Shown here one piece after another: positions 1-11,444 of a stretch of DNA of 64,000 nt. The notes beneath the pieces were generated by a model. The model had not been told where the DNA came from and did not search any database. It was given only the letters and a program-made list of their open reading frames with translations. Position numbers and translations under genes: made by a program. This stretch comes from Ochromonas danica (lineage: Eukaryota > Sar > Chrysophyceae > Chromulinales > Chromulinaceae). Where the stretch lies: contig VKHL01000030.1 in NCBI GenBank assembly GCA_015146655.1, positions 170,415 through 234,414 of the forward strand. The letters run 5' to 3'. The first letter of the stretch is position 1. Each line of letters starts with the position of its first letter.

Positions 1-1066
1 TCATTTCGTTGATAACATTATGATGATATCCTTGTTCAATTGCTATAGCTAAAGGATATTCTCCTGGTGTACCTTTACCACGATGACATGCTATTTCAGG
101 ATATTGTCTTAATAGAAATAAGATAATATCATCATTACATAACTTCTCTAATGCATGATGTAATGGCATAGAATATGTTTTATCTCTTATTAACAAATTC
201 TCTCTATTAGCTATGACTAATACTTCAATAACATCATATTGACATTTATTAGCTAAAGCAACATGTATAGGTAACATTTCTAATTCACCTGTTGGTAAAT
301 CAATACTATCAGGATAACTTGTTAATAGACTTTTCACTGTTGAAACTGAAGCTTTTACTTTACATGCTATATGAATAGGTAGATAACCTTGATAGTATTG
401 ACGTACACCTGATGGATAAGCGGTAGCTAATCGATCTATCCATGGACCTGGTGCACGACTACTAGCTGCTATATGAATAGGTAATTCACCAGAGGGTAAT
501 TTACATTCGATAGCTAATGGTCGTGTTTTAAGAATCATTTCTAAGACTTCTAATGGAGGATGATATTTTGCAGCATAATAGAGAATATTATGACCTTCTC
601 CATCTAATCGATCAAATGCTTTCATATCAAATCTTGTAACAGTTTGAAAAATAGCAAATGTTGATTGATATTGTATAACATAATGAATTAGATAGACTTG
701 ATTAAGATCAGGATAGACAGCTTGTTGTGGATCAATAGATAAGATAGTCTCTAAGATATAACTTGGTGCTTTTTCAACTAGTGCACGTTGTGATGGTGTA
801 AGTTGATTTTTGTCAATTTGTGGTTGACTCACTTGGTCAGGATGCATTTGTAAGAGACGTTGTAAAGCTTTCCAATCCTTCTTACTGATCATTCGATCAA
901 TCATAGAGGAGGAGGAGGAAGAAGGAGAAGATGATGTAGTAGTGTTATTACCATTATTACTGAAAAAGCTTGATTTCCTTCGTGTTGCTGAATTAGCATT
1001 ACTTGGTGAACTTAACGGAGATTGTGTAATATCACCAGCATAGACCTTAGCATTACGATTTCCCAT
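1..1066 (-). CDS. ankyrin-type repeat protein, N-terminal part (runs off the window)
   Basis: An open frame reads leftward from an ATG at 1066-1064 to the window edge without a stop, about 355 codons. The first 55 residues are Ser/Asn-rich and disordered-looking, with a run of serines. After residue 60 comes a helical array with recurring LPIHIA, LPIHVA and MPLHHAL cores spaced about 33-40 residues, each followed by a stretch such as VIEVLV or ILFLLRQYP. This is the helix-turn-helix pattern of ankyrin-like repeats, somewhat degenerate, of the kind common in large stramenopile protein families. No enzymatic domain is visible in the part seen. The protein begins MGN, but residue 6 is Ala rather than Ser/Thr, so N-myristoylation is only a weak possibility. 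It is divergent to the kinase gene starting at 1327. Function unknown; probably a protein-interaction scaffold. Confidence 0.75.
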   Translation of the reverse strand, partial: MGNRNAKVYAGDITQSPLSSPSNANSATRRKSSFFSNNGNNTTTSSSPSSSSSSMIDRMISKKDWKALQRLLQMHPDQVSQPQIDKNQLTPSQRALVEKAPSYILETILSIDPQQAVYPDLNQVYLIHYVIQYQSTFAIFQTVTRFDMKAFDRLDGEGHNILYYAAKYHPPLEVLEMILKTRPLAIECKLPSGELPIHIAASSRAPGPWIDRLATAYPSGVRQYYQGYLPIHIACKVKASVSTVKSLLTSYPDSIDLPTGELEMLPIHVALANKCQYDVIEVLVIANRENLLIRDKTYSMPLHHALEKLCNDDIILFLLRQYPEIACHRGKGTPGEYPLAIAIEQGYHHNVINEM

Positions 1067-1326
1067 CTCATATAATAGTATTATGGTATACAAACACACA
1101 GGTAATCTGTCTGGTCAGTCAATCGTCTCTATTCTGTCCGATAGACTGCATAGATAAACAGAGATGAAAACGACAGGTCCAGATGTTCAGATTCTGGATA
1201 TTTGGCATCTCAAACAAGATTTTGTTCCCATTATTTGACAATCCCTGGAATCAAAAGTGGTTATTAGTAATGAGTGGTTATTAGTGAAGCATTATGATCA
1301 ACTAATCACTTCTCTTCCTTGCTAGC

Positions 1327-1644
1327 ATGAAGAATAAACAATTGGAATTGAATGTGGTAAGTTACAAGTATTATTCTATTTTTTTGTTTAGTTTTTGGTA
1401 TTAATTCACTCACACTGCTGCTGTGACGTGGTCAATGAATTCACTTACAATTAGCAAGTCCTGCCACTTGGTCAGAGAAATCTTGTCACATCTCAGAAGA
1501 TCAAAGGAGGTGAAGAAGAGCAAGGAGAAGAGAAGAAAGACTCTACTTCTCCTCTAGTAGATCTTAATCAACATCCACCACTTGATCCACCACGATCTGG
1601 AGTAAGTATGACTACCTACCCACTGCTCCTGTGGTATCACCCTT

Positions 1645-1734
<90 letters not shown>

Positions 1735-4223
1735 TCATACTCTCCTATGTTATGTTGTTGTTTCTAATAGAGAAAAGATAAACCACATCGTGTGATCAAG
1801 ACAATAGATACTTCTTCTTCTTCAGTCAAGAAAGAAATGAAACTGAAACAAGTCAGTCTAATCCCTCCCAACACATCTTCTGCCACAGCTACTGATGAAG
1901 ACTCTTCTTCAGTTCGAGTTGGTATCCACCATCAGACCAAACCTCTATCATCATCTACTCCTACCAAAGCGGATGCATTTGAGATGAGCTTTCTCTATCA
2001 ACTACCTATTCGATCTGTCCAAGGAGAGGAAGTTCTCCCAGAGAAGGTCATACAACAATCATCACCATCCCAATCCAATGGTTGGCAAGTACGGAAGAGC
2101 AGTTATTGTACTCAACTTCTTGCTAAGCGTGATCAAATCGATTATTTGAATCATATCTATCGTGATGGAGGTATTTCTATTCGAAGTAGTTTCCCCACAT
2201 CTTTCTATCGACCCAGTAGAGCAGGTACTAGCAATGGTAGATCTGTCCTTCATACACGCTCCAATCGTCAACCAGTTCCTCCACCTACCGCTGCTTCTCT
2301 CGTCGTCCCGAGTATTGCATATCAGAGTAGTGTATCCAACAGCGATAAAGTGGTCAAGGACTCCTCCGAGAAGGTCTCCAGCCCAAAAGACCTGGGTAAT
2401 CCTCTACCAGAAGAGTTCAACGAGAATTATGATTACAGTAGCGAGTGGCAGAGAATAGAGGTTGAACGAAAGGACCCTATTCGTCGCTCAATACTGCTCT
2501 TGGAAGGTTTGAAAATTGAAGGGGACGGATCGTTCAATAATACTGTTGGTCGGTCATCCTCGAGTGACAAAACGGAGTCAGGTAAGAAGGAAATAGTCGC
2601 TATCCCTGGCTCACCAACTGTCAAGGAGGCAGTGGCAGATCTTACTGAGAAGTTACTGGTTATTAATCCCATCTCACCTGCTCCAAGTCCTTCCTCAGTG
2701 CGGAGAAAGAGAAGCATCGCAATGCCCTCGCTAAGCCCCTTGTTCGGCTCGTCCTTTATTCGTCCTGGTATTTATCTCGGCAGCGCCTCTGATGAGAGTG
2801 CGAACAGTTGTCGTCAAAACACTCCGGTACGAAATGCGATTGCCTTGGGGGAGTGTCTACAAGTTTTGGCAGTTGGCGCTGAGAAGGATAACAAAGCAGC
2901 CGTTGTTGGTATTGATGCTTCCTCCACTACTACGGATGGTTCGGTCGTCCTATCAGCGGAAAAGCCTGCGATGATAGTCATTCCGACGGTCAAACCGAAA
3001 GAGATCTTTAATGCAGGGTCTGAAGAAGAGACTACCACCACTCCGATGGCTGTTGATCAACGTGTTCTGTCCCTCCATTCTGACGAAGGACAGTGTGAAG
3101 TCTTTATGGGGCACTTGTTAGGCTGTGGAGCCTTCAGTAGAGTTTATAAAGGAAGATATATGACCAAGTCTTCTTCCACTCAATCTGATGCATCGAGTAA
3201 TCAATGGAAGGATGTGGCGGTTAAAGTCCCACTTGCCAATAACGAGTGGACTCGAAACAACTTCATGCGCGAGCTCTTAGTGTTTCAACATCTTTCCTCA
3301 CTGAAAGCCTCAATGCATGATAATGATCCAGGTGGTGATAGTAGTCTGTGCGAAGATGGTGACCATTACCTGCTTGAGCTGCTTGCCACTTTTCGCCAGG
3401 ATAGCAATTCAAGTATGTGCTTGGTCTTTCCTCGTTACTCTGGTATCAATTTGAAGCAATGGCTTGATCGTAATAATTACCAATGTGGGGTAGATTTCCC
3501 ATTTTTAATTGGCGTGTTACAGCAATTATTATTAGCAGTTGCTTTTTTACACGAAGAAGCTCAAGTGATCCATGCTGACATAAAACCTGACAATATCCTC
3601 TTAAAGCATTTAGTGGAGCCAAGGAAAGAGATGGATCAAGAGTTTGAGCTCGTCTTGATAGACTTTGGGAATTCAATCTTTTTCTATGAAGCAGATGCTG
3701 CTAATTCACTCAAAGACAAAGCCAGCCAAGGCGTTGTCCAATCGCCCAGCTATCGAGCCCCTGAAGTCATGGACCATACGTACTATGGTAGGTGATAATC
3801 TTCATCATCTTCTTTGTGTGCACTTTATTTGATATGGTGTGTGATGGTATGTGTGAGAGAACAGGAGCGAGCATGGATGTCTGGGGAGTTGGCTGTGTTC
3901 TAGCTGAGTTATTGCTAGGACGAGTTTTCTTTGCCGATTGTGATGATGTCGATCAGATAAAGAGGATTTTACGAGTAGAAGATGAAGTTGATGTGCAAGA
4001 TAGCAGTCTTATTGAAACATGGCTATCAATTTTGAGCCAAAGTAATTGTATTTGCTTGGACTTGAACACGAATAAGGAAGAGGACACCGACTTAATTTTG
4101 AAGAAAAGAGAACAGTTAGCGTCTTTTTTAGGCCACACTCTTGCTGTGGACTATACCAGGAGAAGTTCTGCACAAAGTTTGTTAGCTCATGCCTTGTTAC
4201 TAGGCAATGCGAGTGAAATGTGA
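1327..4223 (+). CDS. CMGC-type protein kinase, PRP4-like, with long disordered N-terminus
   Basis: Model: exons 1327-1356, 1455-1601, 1771-3787, 3865-4223 (850 aa). All junctions are GT-AG and keep frame; the last one restores the sequence YYGASMDVWG. Residues 1-495 are Ser/Thr/Pro-rich and without a recognised fold. The kinase domain starts near residue 500 with a glycine loop (GCGAFSRVYKG) and an AVKVP lysine. It has the catalytic loop HADIKPDNIL, then IDFGN for DFG, then YRAPEV and DVWGVGCVLAELLLGRVFF. HADIKPDN instead of HRDxKxxN is the hallmark of the PRP4 (PRPF4B) group of CMGC kinases, which phosphorylate spliceosome components; DYRK/HIPK relatives are the alternative. The start ATG is the first in frame with the short first exon and is the least certain part. 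Substrate and location are inference. Confidence 0.8.
1645..1734 (+). repeat. (ATC)30 microsatellite inside kinase intron 2
   Basis: About 30 uninterrupted ATC units occupy more than half of the 169-nt intron at 1602-1770. The tract is not coding in the spliced model and is likely length-polymorphic. Confidence 0.95.
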
Positions 4224-4666
4224 CAGCACTATCTGTGGGTTGTATGTTACATATGTGTTACATGTGCTATTCTTACTGCCTGTTGTTTGTTATATGCTAT
4301 TGTGATGGTTGTGATTCAATTTTTATACTAGTAGTTATTTTTGGCTTTTGAGACTTTGTCTCTTTTCTTTCATGGTGTAACTAAGGTTTCTTTCAATTCA
4401 GATCATGTAACAAAGGTTATGGGTATTGTATGTCATGATTTATTTCAATTGATGGCTTGAGGGTTTCGATAGATCAGATTCGCACTAAGTTAACGCCCTT
4501 TCAATTAAGTTAACACTTGTTGGCCAGATTTCCAGATCTCTAGACCTGATTTTGAATTGAAATTGAAAGCATCGCCATCAAAACAATAGACTAATAGTCT
4601 ACCAATCAAATCACTTATCACTTATCACCTTGACTATTGTCACTATTAATAATAATAATATACAAC

Positions 4667-7600
4667 ATGTCAAAAGAAGATCAACAAAAAGAAGTTCTAT
4701 TAAAGAATTTATCTTATTATTGGGGTTATTCCACTTTTCGTTCTAATCAATATGAAGTCATTCATCATGTGATGGTGAAGAGACAAGATTGTTTTGTTAT
4801 GATGGCAACAGGATCTGGTAAAAGTCTAATTTTTCAATTACCTGTTGTTACTTTATGTAATTTAGGATTAAAATGTTGTGCTATTGTAATTAGTCCATTA
4901 ATTGCATTAATGGAAGATCAAGTCTCTAGTCTGATTGCTATGGGAATACCAGCTATTGCATTAGGTAGTCTAACTGATCATAAGATAGAAGAACGTGCTA
5001 TGCAAGGTGACTATTGGCTTATCTATTGTACACCTGAAAAGGCTATGTTATGGAAACATGGATTTCAAACATTAGCACAAAAAGTACAAATTATCTGTCT
5101 TGCTATTGATGAAAGTCATTGTGTTTCAGAATGGGGAAATGATTTTAGACCTGAATATAGACAATTAAAAGAAATTCGATCATTTATTAGTTATCATATT
5201 CCTATTATTGCATTAACAGCTTCTGCTACATTAACAGTACAACAAGATATTATTAATACTTTAGAATTACATCAACCTTTTATTATACGTGCTAGTCTAA
5301 ATAGATCTAATTTGAAATATAATGTACGTATTAAATCAACAACAAATGATCTTTTACGTGTTTTATTAGATTTTCGTCGTCAACAAGTACAAGAAGTTGG
5401 TATGACATTAGAACAAGGGAAAGGTAGATTACGTTATTTAACAACTTTAATCTATGTAAATTCTCGTAAAGCATGTGAAACCATTGCACAAGAGATTGTC
5501 TCATCTAATTATCTACAAGGAATACAAGTTGCTTATTATCATGCTGGATTAACGTTAGAAGATCGTACAGCCATATTAACTGCATTCTTGAGAGATGAAA
5601 TTGAAGTAGTTGTAGCAACAACTGCCTTTGGCATGGGTAAGTAATATAGTGTGTTATGTTGATTATGCTTAGCAATACTGTGTAATGACGTTTATTGTTC
5701 ATGTTTGTTTTCATGTATGATCTTATTACAGGTATCAATAAAGCAGATATTCGTCTTGTCATCCACTATGGTCTGACATTATCAGTAGAAGCTTATTACC
5801 AACAAACAGGTCGTGCAGGGAGAGATGGTGCTTCAGCTAATTGTGTCTTGTTATGGAATAGACAAGATATTGTCTCTTGTTATACCCTAGCATCATCTAG
5901 TAATAGTGGTAGTGGTAGTGGTAATGTTGATCTAAAGGATGCCAGGTTGTCAAGTGATAGTATTGGTAATAAGATTGATGGACCAAATATTCAAAAGCGT
6001 ATCCAAGCGATGGTAGATTATGCACAAGGAGAAATGGGTTGTAGAAGAAGATACTTACTACGCTATTTCGAGGAGATGATGATCACAACAAAAGAGGATT
6101 CTAATGATGACATTACTATATTAGAATCTTGTTGTGATCTTTGTGATCAAAGATTACATCGCATGACTAACAACACTTCAACTATTGAACAGAAACTCTC
6201 TTCTAACTCGAATAGCTTAAATTCTGGTCTATTAGGTGATGACAAACTAACTGATTTAGATTTGAGCTATGAAGTCTATATGCTGTTAGCAACTATTCAA
6301 GACTGTGGTGGTCATTATGGTCTGGCAGTACCAATCTCAGTCTTATTGGGTAGACATGATAAAGGAGTCCAGAGAGTACCTCGTTATAGTGAACTAGATC
6401 ATTTTGGTAAAGGAAGTCACCATCAGGTAGATTGGTGGAAAGCTCTAGCAATCCAGCTAACAGAGGTTGAGAAGCTGTTGGACTGTCTGTTGGTTCGACC
6501 AGTGAATAGTGGCTATTCTTACCAGAGATACACAGTGTCAATGAAGGGACTTGCTTATTTGAAAGGTGTGGATGGGCAGCAGCATGGTGGTGGTCGTTCA
6601 AGTCGACCTGAAGTGACGTTAGAGAGTCTATTTGGGTGTGACAATATGTCCACCAACCCTTTTCTCTCTCCTGCTATACAATCACTGCCACCAAGATCTC
6701 TATGGGATTGTGCTGAATCACCTTTCACAGCTTTTAGTTCTTCGATACCGACACCTAATAAGCAAGCTTTAACTGGAACAAGTCAACAAGGAAAGATGCA
6801 TTTGAACCGTCAACGACTGATCTTTGATTCTTCTATTCATCATATTGAATTACAACTTCGTAGAGACTTTATTAAGATTCATTTAGCTGAAGAGAAAGTG
6901 AAGCAAGGGAGAGGTTTACAGAATGATGCTGCTGCTCAAAAGTCAAAAGAGCTCTATTACTCCAAACTTGATGCAGAAGTTCAATCTCTGAACCAGCAAC
7001 AGCAACAACAACAGTCAACATCGAATGAGCAAGTGATTCATCGAAGATTTTTAGAAGATCAAATACGACGACTTCGTAACGAATTAGCCACAAAGAAGCA
7101 TATGAATCCTTATCAAATCTTATCACCTCAGGAAATCCAATTGATTGTCATTCAACAACCAAATCAAGCGGAAGAGCTCATGACATTGTTACGTTGGATG
7201 CCATGGAAGAAGGATGTGGCAGATGAGATAATCAAGTTGCTGCAACAGCCGATGGATATGGCTAAAGAAGTGGAAGTTGATAAGGCAGTGCAGTCGACAC
7301 TTTTGGCTCGTGGAGCTGCTGAAGTGAGTGCTTCCTCAAAAGGAAATAGTTTGGCTGAGACTATTGCAGCTATAAAGCCTCAACTGAAACTGTATAAGCC
7401 AACTTATGATCTTGAAAATGAGGTCAATCAGATGAAGCCACCAAGAAGCGAGGATGACGTAGTAGTCACCTCGCCCCCTCTTGATGGCACTAATGGTGAC
7501 TCTCATGTAGTACCAAAGCAACAAGATCCTCCTTCACAGACACTTTCCTGTGCAAATGATCAACAATCTCTCTCAGAAGAAAAGACTTCCATTCTAGCCG

Positions 7601-7893
7601 CAGATTCTGTTGCGGTCGTGGTTGATCTTTCATCTTGCTTGACAGAGGTTACGGGACAATCTGATGGTCCGAATGAGTCATCGTCAAGTCCACCTTTAGC
7701 TGAAGCGAAGGCACCCGATTCATTAGATTCAAGAACATCCCTTGCTCCTGCTGTGCGAGCTACCAAGAAGAGACCTCTAATGGGTGGCTTGGGAGGTGAG
7801 TTGATGGGTTTTGACATGACTTATTGTATTAACTGTAAACTAACCCATTTGATTTGTTTGATAGGGTTGAAGTTGAAAACTAAAACAATTTAA
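4667..7893 (+). CDS. RecQ-family DNA helicase, WRN-like RQC region
   Basis: Model: exons 4667-5636, 5732-7795, 7865-7893 (1020 aa), starting at the ATG of MSKEDQQKE. The first junction restores AFGMGINKADIRLVIHYG, the expected motif V region. Superfamily 2 motifs are in order: TGSGKSLIFQLP (Walker A), IDESHCVSEWGNDFRPEY (motif II as DESH rather than DEAH, then the RecQ aromatic-rich loop), ALTASAT, YYHAGL and QQTGRAGRDG. A CCDLCD pair follows for the RecQ zinc site. After that FGKGSHH plus WWKALAIQL resembles the WRN winged-helix (RQC) segment. The C-terminal 500 residues are Gln/Ser-rich with possible coiled coil; no clear HRDC or exonuclease domain is seen. It unwinds DNA 3'-5' for recombination and repair. 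The last intron (69 nt) is a multiple of three and stop-free. Confidence 0.88.
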
Positions 7894-8579
7894 TCCCCCA
7901 AGTCCTTCGGTTCCACTCTTTCCTTAGGTGGGGTCCTACTTGTGGATTAATGTGGGCGAAGAAGTACGCCTGACCGATTAAATCCCAGTATTCAGCGAGG
8001 ACTGCTACCCTCGCTGGAAATTTGGAGCTAGTCGCACTAGTTGGTGCCTTGATTGCCACCAGAACAGAGCTGCTGGCATGATAATATGATTGCCCTCAGT
8101 TGTCAGCTTCCTTGGCCCAATTTGCCACCAAGTTTGACTTGTGGTCTTTCTCACCTTGACCAAGAAATAGTGTAGCTAGTATTTGTAGATATTGTCTAAT
8201 CGTGTTAACATTTTGTTGGTTGTTTATCAAAGCCCTAAACACAGACTCTTAAAACCTCCCACCACACGTCGAATGAATCATATTATCGATCCGTCATGAT
8301 TTATTGAATTCGCGATAGACCGACGATATCCAAAACGACTCCGCTGAATATCATATCATATCATATCATGATGGGTTCATAATCCCCAAACAGTAAGTCA
8401 GATCTTCAAATTTCCAGAATTCGCCATTCTGGAGATGCCATGGTTTTGAAAGTTCGGATTTTCGTGGAAATATCTTGAACGGTTGCGATTATTCCGAGCA
8501 ACTTCCTGCAAGGAACAGCCAAGAAGGGCAACCAACAGAGAGAGATCCATAATCAAATCAAAACCAATCCCCTTTCACA
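7894..8579. other. intergenic spacer upstream of the papain-type protease
   Basis: No gene or RNA is recognisable. There is a short pentanucleotide-like run of ATATC units near 8347-8368. The last ~100 bp probably hold the promoter and 5' UTR of the protease. Confidence 0.6.
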
Positions 8580-9584
8580 ATGATCAGAGCCATCGTCCTT
8601 GCCTGTCTTGCCATCAGTGCTACTGCTGACTTCTCTAAGCCTCGTGAGTACTATGAGGAGTTGTTCTATGATCACATCCAGAATTTCAAGGTGAAGATCG
8701 AGAATGGCGCCGAGTTCATCAAGCGTGTTGCCATCTTTGCTGCCAATGTTGACTACATTGAGCGCCACAACTCTGATAACTCCCAGACCTATCAGCTTGG
8801 TATCAACCAGTTCACTCACTTGACCTTCGACGAGTTCTTGGATGCTGTGAACATTGGTGGCACTCGTCCTCCTCATCTGAGACGCCAAGGATCTGGCAAG
8901 GTCCACAAGGCTCCTTCCCAGACTTCTTCTCTTCCTTCCTCTGTGGATTGGGTCTCCAAGGGCGCTGTTACTCCTGTGAAGGACCAAGGAAACTGTGGTT
9001 CTTGCTGGTCTTTCTCCACCACTGGAGCTTTGGAGGGTGCTTACTTCTTGAAGTATGGCACTCTTCCTTCCCTCTCTGAGCAGAACTTGGTTTCTTGCGC
9101 TCCTTCTCCTAACGCTGGTTGCAACGGTGGATGGATGGATGATGCATTCGCCTTCGTTAAGTCCAACGGTGGTATTGCTTCTGAGGCCAACTATCCTTAC
9201 ACCTCCGGAACATCTGGAAAGTCTGGATCCTGTGAGACTAACCACGGAATTGTCGCCAATTCCGCTCCTTCTGGCTATGTTGACGTCGATCAAGATGTTA
9301 ACGCTTTGTTGTCTGCTGTGGCTCAGCAGCCTGTCTCCATTGCCATCCAAGCCAACCAGCTTGCTTTCCAGTCTTACAAGTCTGGTGTCCTCACTGGAAG
9401 ATGCGGAACTAACCTTGATCATGGTGTTCTTTTGGTTGGATATGGTACTGACAATGGTGTTGACTACTGGAAGGTGAAGAACTCTTGGGGCCCTACTTGG
9501 GGTGAAAGCGGATACATTCGCATTGAGCGCTCTGCCGATGACAAGTGCGGTGTCCTTGATGCTGCTAGCTATCCTACCTACTAA
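8580..9584 (+). CDS. papain-family cysteine protease (C1A), secreted or vacuolar precursor
   Basis: Intronless, 334 aa. The first 16-17 residues (MIRAIVLACLAISATADF) are a signal peptide. An I29-type inhibitory propeptide follows, about residues 23-85, with the ERFNIN-like helix and the GINQFTHLTFDEF segment. The mature enzyme begins around LPSSVDWVSKGAVTPVKDQG near residue 118. The catalytic Cys is residue 142 in CGSCWSF, His is residue 281 in LDHGVLLVGYG and Asn is residue 301 in KNSWGPTWGE; the oxyanion Gln precedes in KDQGNCG. The length is typical for a cathepsin L-like zymogen without a granulin tail. Codons are C/G-ending and strongly biased, unlike the neighbours, suggesting high expression. 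It probably digests protein in food vacuoles or lysosomes. Convergent with the LRR gene downstream. Confidence 0.95.
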   Translation: MIRAIVLACLAISATADFSKPREYYEELFYDHIQNFKVKIENGAEFIKRVAIFAANVDYIERHNSDNSQTYQLGINQFTHLTFDEFLDAVNIGGTRPPHLRRQGSGKVHKAPSQTSSLPSSVDWVSKGAVTPVKDQGNCGSCWSFSTTGALEGAYFLKYGTLPSLSEQNLVSCAPSPNAGCNGGWMDDAFAFVKSNGGIASEANYPYTSGTSGKSGSCETNHGIVANSAPSGYVDVDQDVNALLSAVAQQPVSIAIQANQLAFQSYKSGVLTGRCGTNLDHGVLLVGYGTDNGVDYWKVKNSWGPTWGESGYIRIERSADDKCGVLDAASYPTY

Positions 9585-9840
9585 ACAGCCATAGCGATAG
9601 CGATAGGTTTTTCATGGTTACAATGCGCTACGAAGGGCATTTCACTCGGTACTATTTACATTATGTGCTAGCTTCCAGTTATCACATTTTCTCTCACCTT
9701 AACATAGCATAGATTGTATTTTAAGGCAGAGTATGTACAATTCTCTTGTCTTCTTTTCTTCTAGTCAAATCAGAGTAAAGAAGAATAGGATGGATTCCCT
9801 CGAAACTTGTTTTTCTCAGGAGCAATGTCGATATACTGCT

Positions 9841-11280
9841 TTATGTTGTAAATTCTTCTTTAGGCTGTGATTTCCAGATCATTCCAAATCCTGAATCTGA
9901 TACCTTCAACAAACCAATGGGTAAGCGATTCGACCGAACGAAGCTTTCATCAACCTCATCAAGTGTTGGTTCCCAGCTCTCTATGGCACTTCTGACCTTT
10001 GGTTTGGCTTTACTGGCGATAAGATCCTCCACGAATCTGGTGAAATGATAGCCGTCTCGAGTTCCTTCTACTGAACGATTAACTTGTAAAGACAGCTCAA
10101 TGCCTTGCCGCAAGGATTCATCCATGGGCACACCATCCAGACGAACGTCTAATAGATGCGTCCCCTTCTGGACTACATTACGTAGACGCTCTACAGCAGA
10201 GACATCTGTCATTTCATTGGTTACGGGATTATAGGACAAATCAATGGACTTCACTCGTGGGTATTTCTTGATGATATCAATGAGATAATGTGCACCTTTG
10301 GCAGTGATCATATTGTTTCGCAAAATGATAGATTGCACTCGACTCATATGACCAATCAAACCACAAATAATACCTACTTCCATAATACGAACATCTTTAT
10401 TAGAGAAATCAAATGTTGTTCTTGTTTCCTCATCAGATTTCAATAACGCGATATCCAACCCATTTAAGAAATGAATACCATTCATCGCTGTGTAAATACG
10501 ATGTCCATCATCATAGGACATAGCAGAGTTTTCTCTTAAATCTAAGACTTCCAATTTACGATACAGCTTTGGAAAATGACCACATAGTGTAGTAATAGAA
10601 GAAGATGTTAGTTGATTCTGATTTAGATAGAGTTCCTTCAAATGTCTCAATTCTTTGAATCCTTCATTCACAATGATTTGCAAGTGATCATCTGTAACAC
10701 CACTATTGACCATATCAATGACTTGTAACTCATTAATACGTTTGCATAACTCACAAATGACTTTCACTTCTTCAGTACTTAAAGCAAATCCTGTCTTGAT
10801 TTTCAAAGAACATGTGCCTGCTACTTTGTCTTGAGAAAACTTGGCGAATCGATTTAGTCGATCCATTAGTTCAGCTCGTGACCAATCTTTAGGATCAATG
10901 GCTAATCCACGTGCTTTAGCTGCTGCCATCTTCTTCCTTTTCTCAGCATCAGGTACATCTCGCTTTCTTTCAAAGTCATCTTCTGAGAAGACTTTTGTAG
11001 GACTTGGACTACGACCACGAGAGTTTGGTCGCTGACTGGCACCTTTGGTGTCAGGACTAGGTGATCGGCTACTTGATCGTGATTTACTTTTAGTAGTAGT
11101 GCTACTAGCCTTACTAGGACTGACCTTGCTAGGACTGGCCTTGCTTCCGCTAGTGCCGCTGACACCACTGCTGGTACTGTCTGCGAAGCTGACATTAGTG
11201 TTCCCCTTCTTTGCCTCGCTACCTCCTCGAGACTTTAAGTTGGATCGAAGAGAAGACTCAAGTGACACATTGGATGACAT
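9841..11280 (-). CDS. leucine-rich repeat protein with Ser-rich N-terminal tail
   Basis: Intronless, 479 aa, from the ATG at 11280-11278. Residues 1-95 are a low-complexity Ser/Lys/Pro tail with repeated SPSK and SRSPSP units. A charged segment follows, then LRRs of the ribonuclease-inhibitor type from about residue 160 to 400. Visible repeats include LQVIDMVNSGVTDDHLQII, LKELYLNQNQLTSSSI, LEVLDLRENSAMSYD, VQSIILRNNMITAKGAHYL and VKSIDLSYNPVTNEM. There is no NACHT, F-box or kinase domain. Such LRR proteins usually act as binding scaffolds; in flagellated protists many are axonemal, but nothing here proves that. The gene shares a 164-bp divergent promoter region with the glycosyltransferase gene. 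Confidence 0.85.
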   Translation of the reverse strand: MSSNVSLESSLRSNLKSRGGSEAKKGNTNVSFADSTSSGVSGTSGSKASPSKVSPSKASSTTTKSKSRSSSRSPSPDTKGASQRPNSRGRSPSPTKVFSEDDFERKRDVPDAEKRKKMAAAKARGLAIDPKDWSRAELMDRLNRFAKFSQDKVAGTCSLKIKTGFALSTEEVKVICELCKRINELQVIDMVNSGVTDDHLQIIVNEGFKELRHLKELYLNQNQLTSSSITTLCGHFPKLYRKLEVLDLRENSAMSYDDGHRIYTAMNGIHFLNGLDIALLKSDEETRTTFDFSNKDVRIMEVGIICGLIGHMSRVQSIILRNNMITAKGAHYLIDIIKKYPRVKSIDLSYNPVTNEMTDVSAVERLRNVVQKGTHLLDVRLDGVPMDESLRQGIELSLQVNRSVEGTRDGYHFTRFVEDLIASKAKPKVRSAIESWEPTLDEVDESFVRSNRLPIGLLKVSDSGFGMIWKSQPKEEFTT

Positions 11281-11444
11281 CGTGGCAGAATGTTGTCAAA
11301 TCCGAAATGGGGCAATCAATGCTGATGAGTTGAAACGTGCCATGTTTTTTCCAGATCGTTTATTATTGTAAAACAGCTTTTCCTTCACTGTGTTGTTTTG
11401 ACGAAAACAGAGATGACCATGAAGAACAACTGCAAGGTTAATCC

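Noticed and set aside
1164-1235. Short ATG frame (24 codons) ahead of the kinase gene
   Set aside because: No splice link to the kinase frame and no conserved content; possibly a uORF.
1645-1734. Regular spacing that might suggest a CRISPR array or coding poly-Ser/His
   Set aside because: A pure trinucleotide microsatellite within an intron; no spacers, eukaryotic context.
8553-9422. 289-codon open frame antisense to the papain-type protease
   Set aside because: It mirrors a strongly biased coding frame and has no domain; shadow of codon usage.
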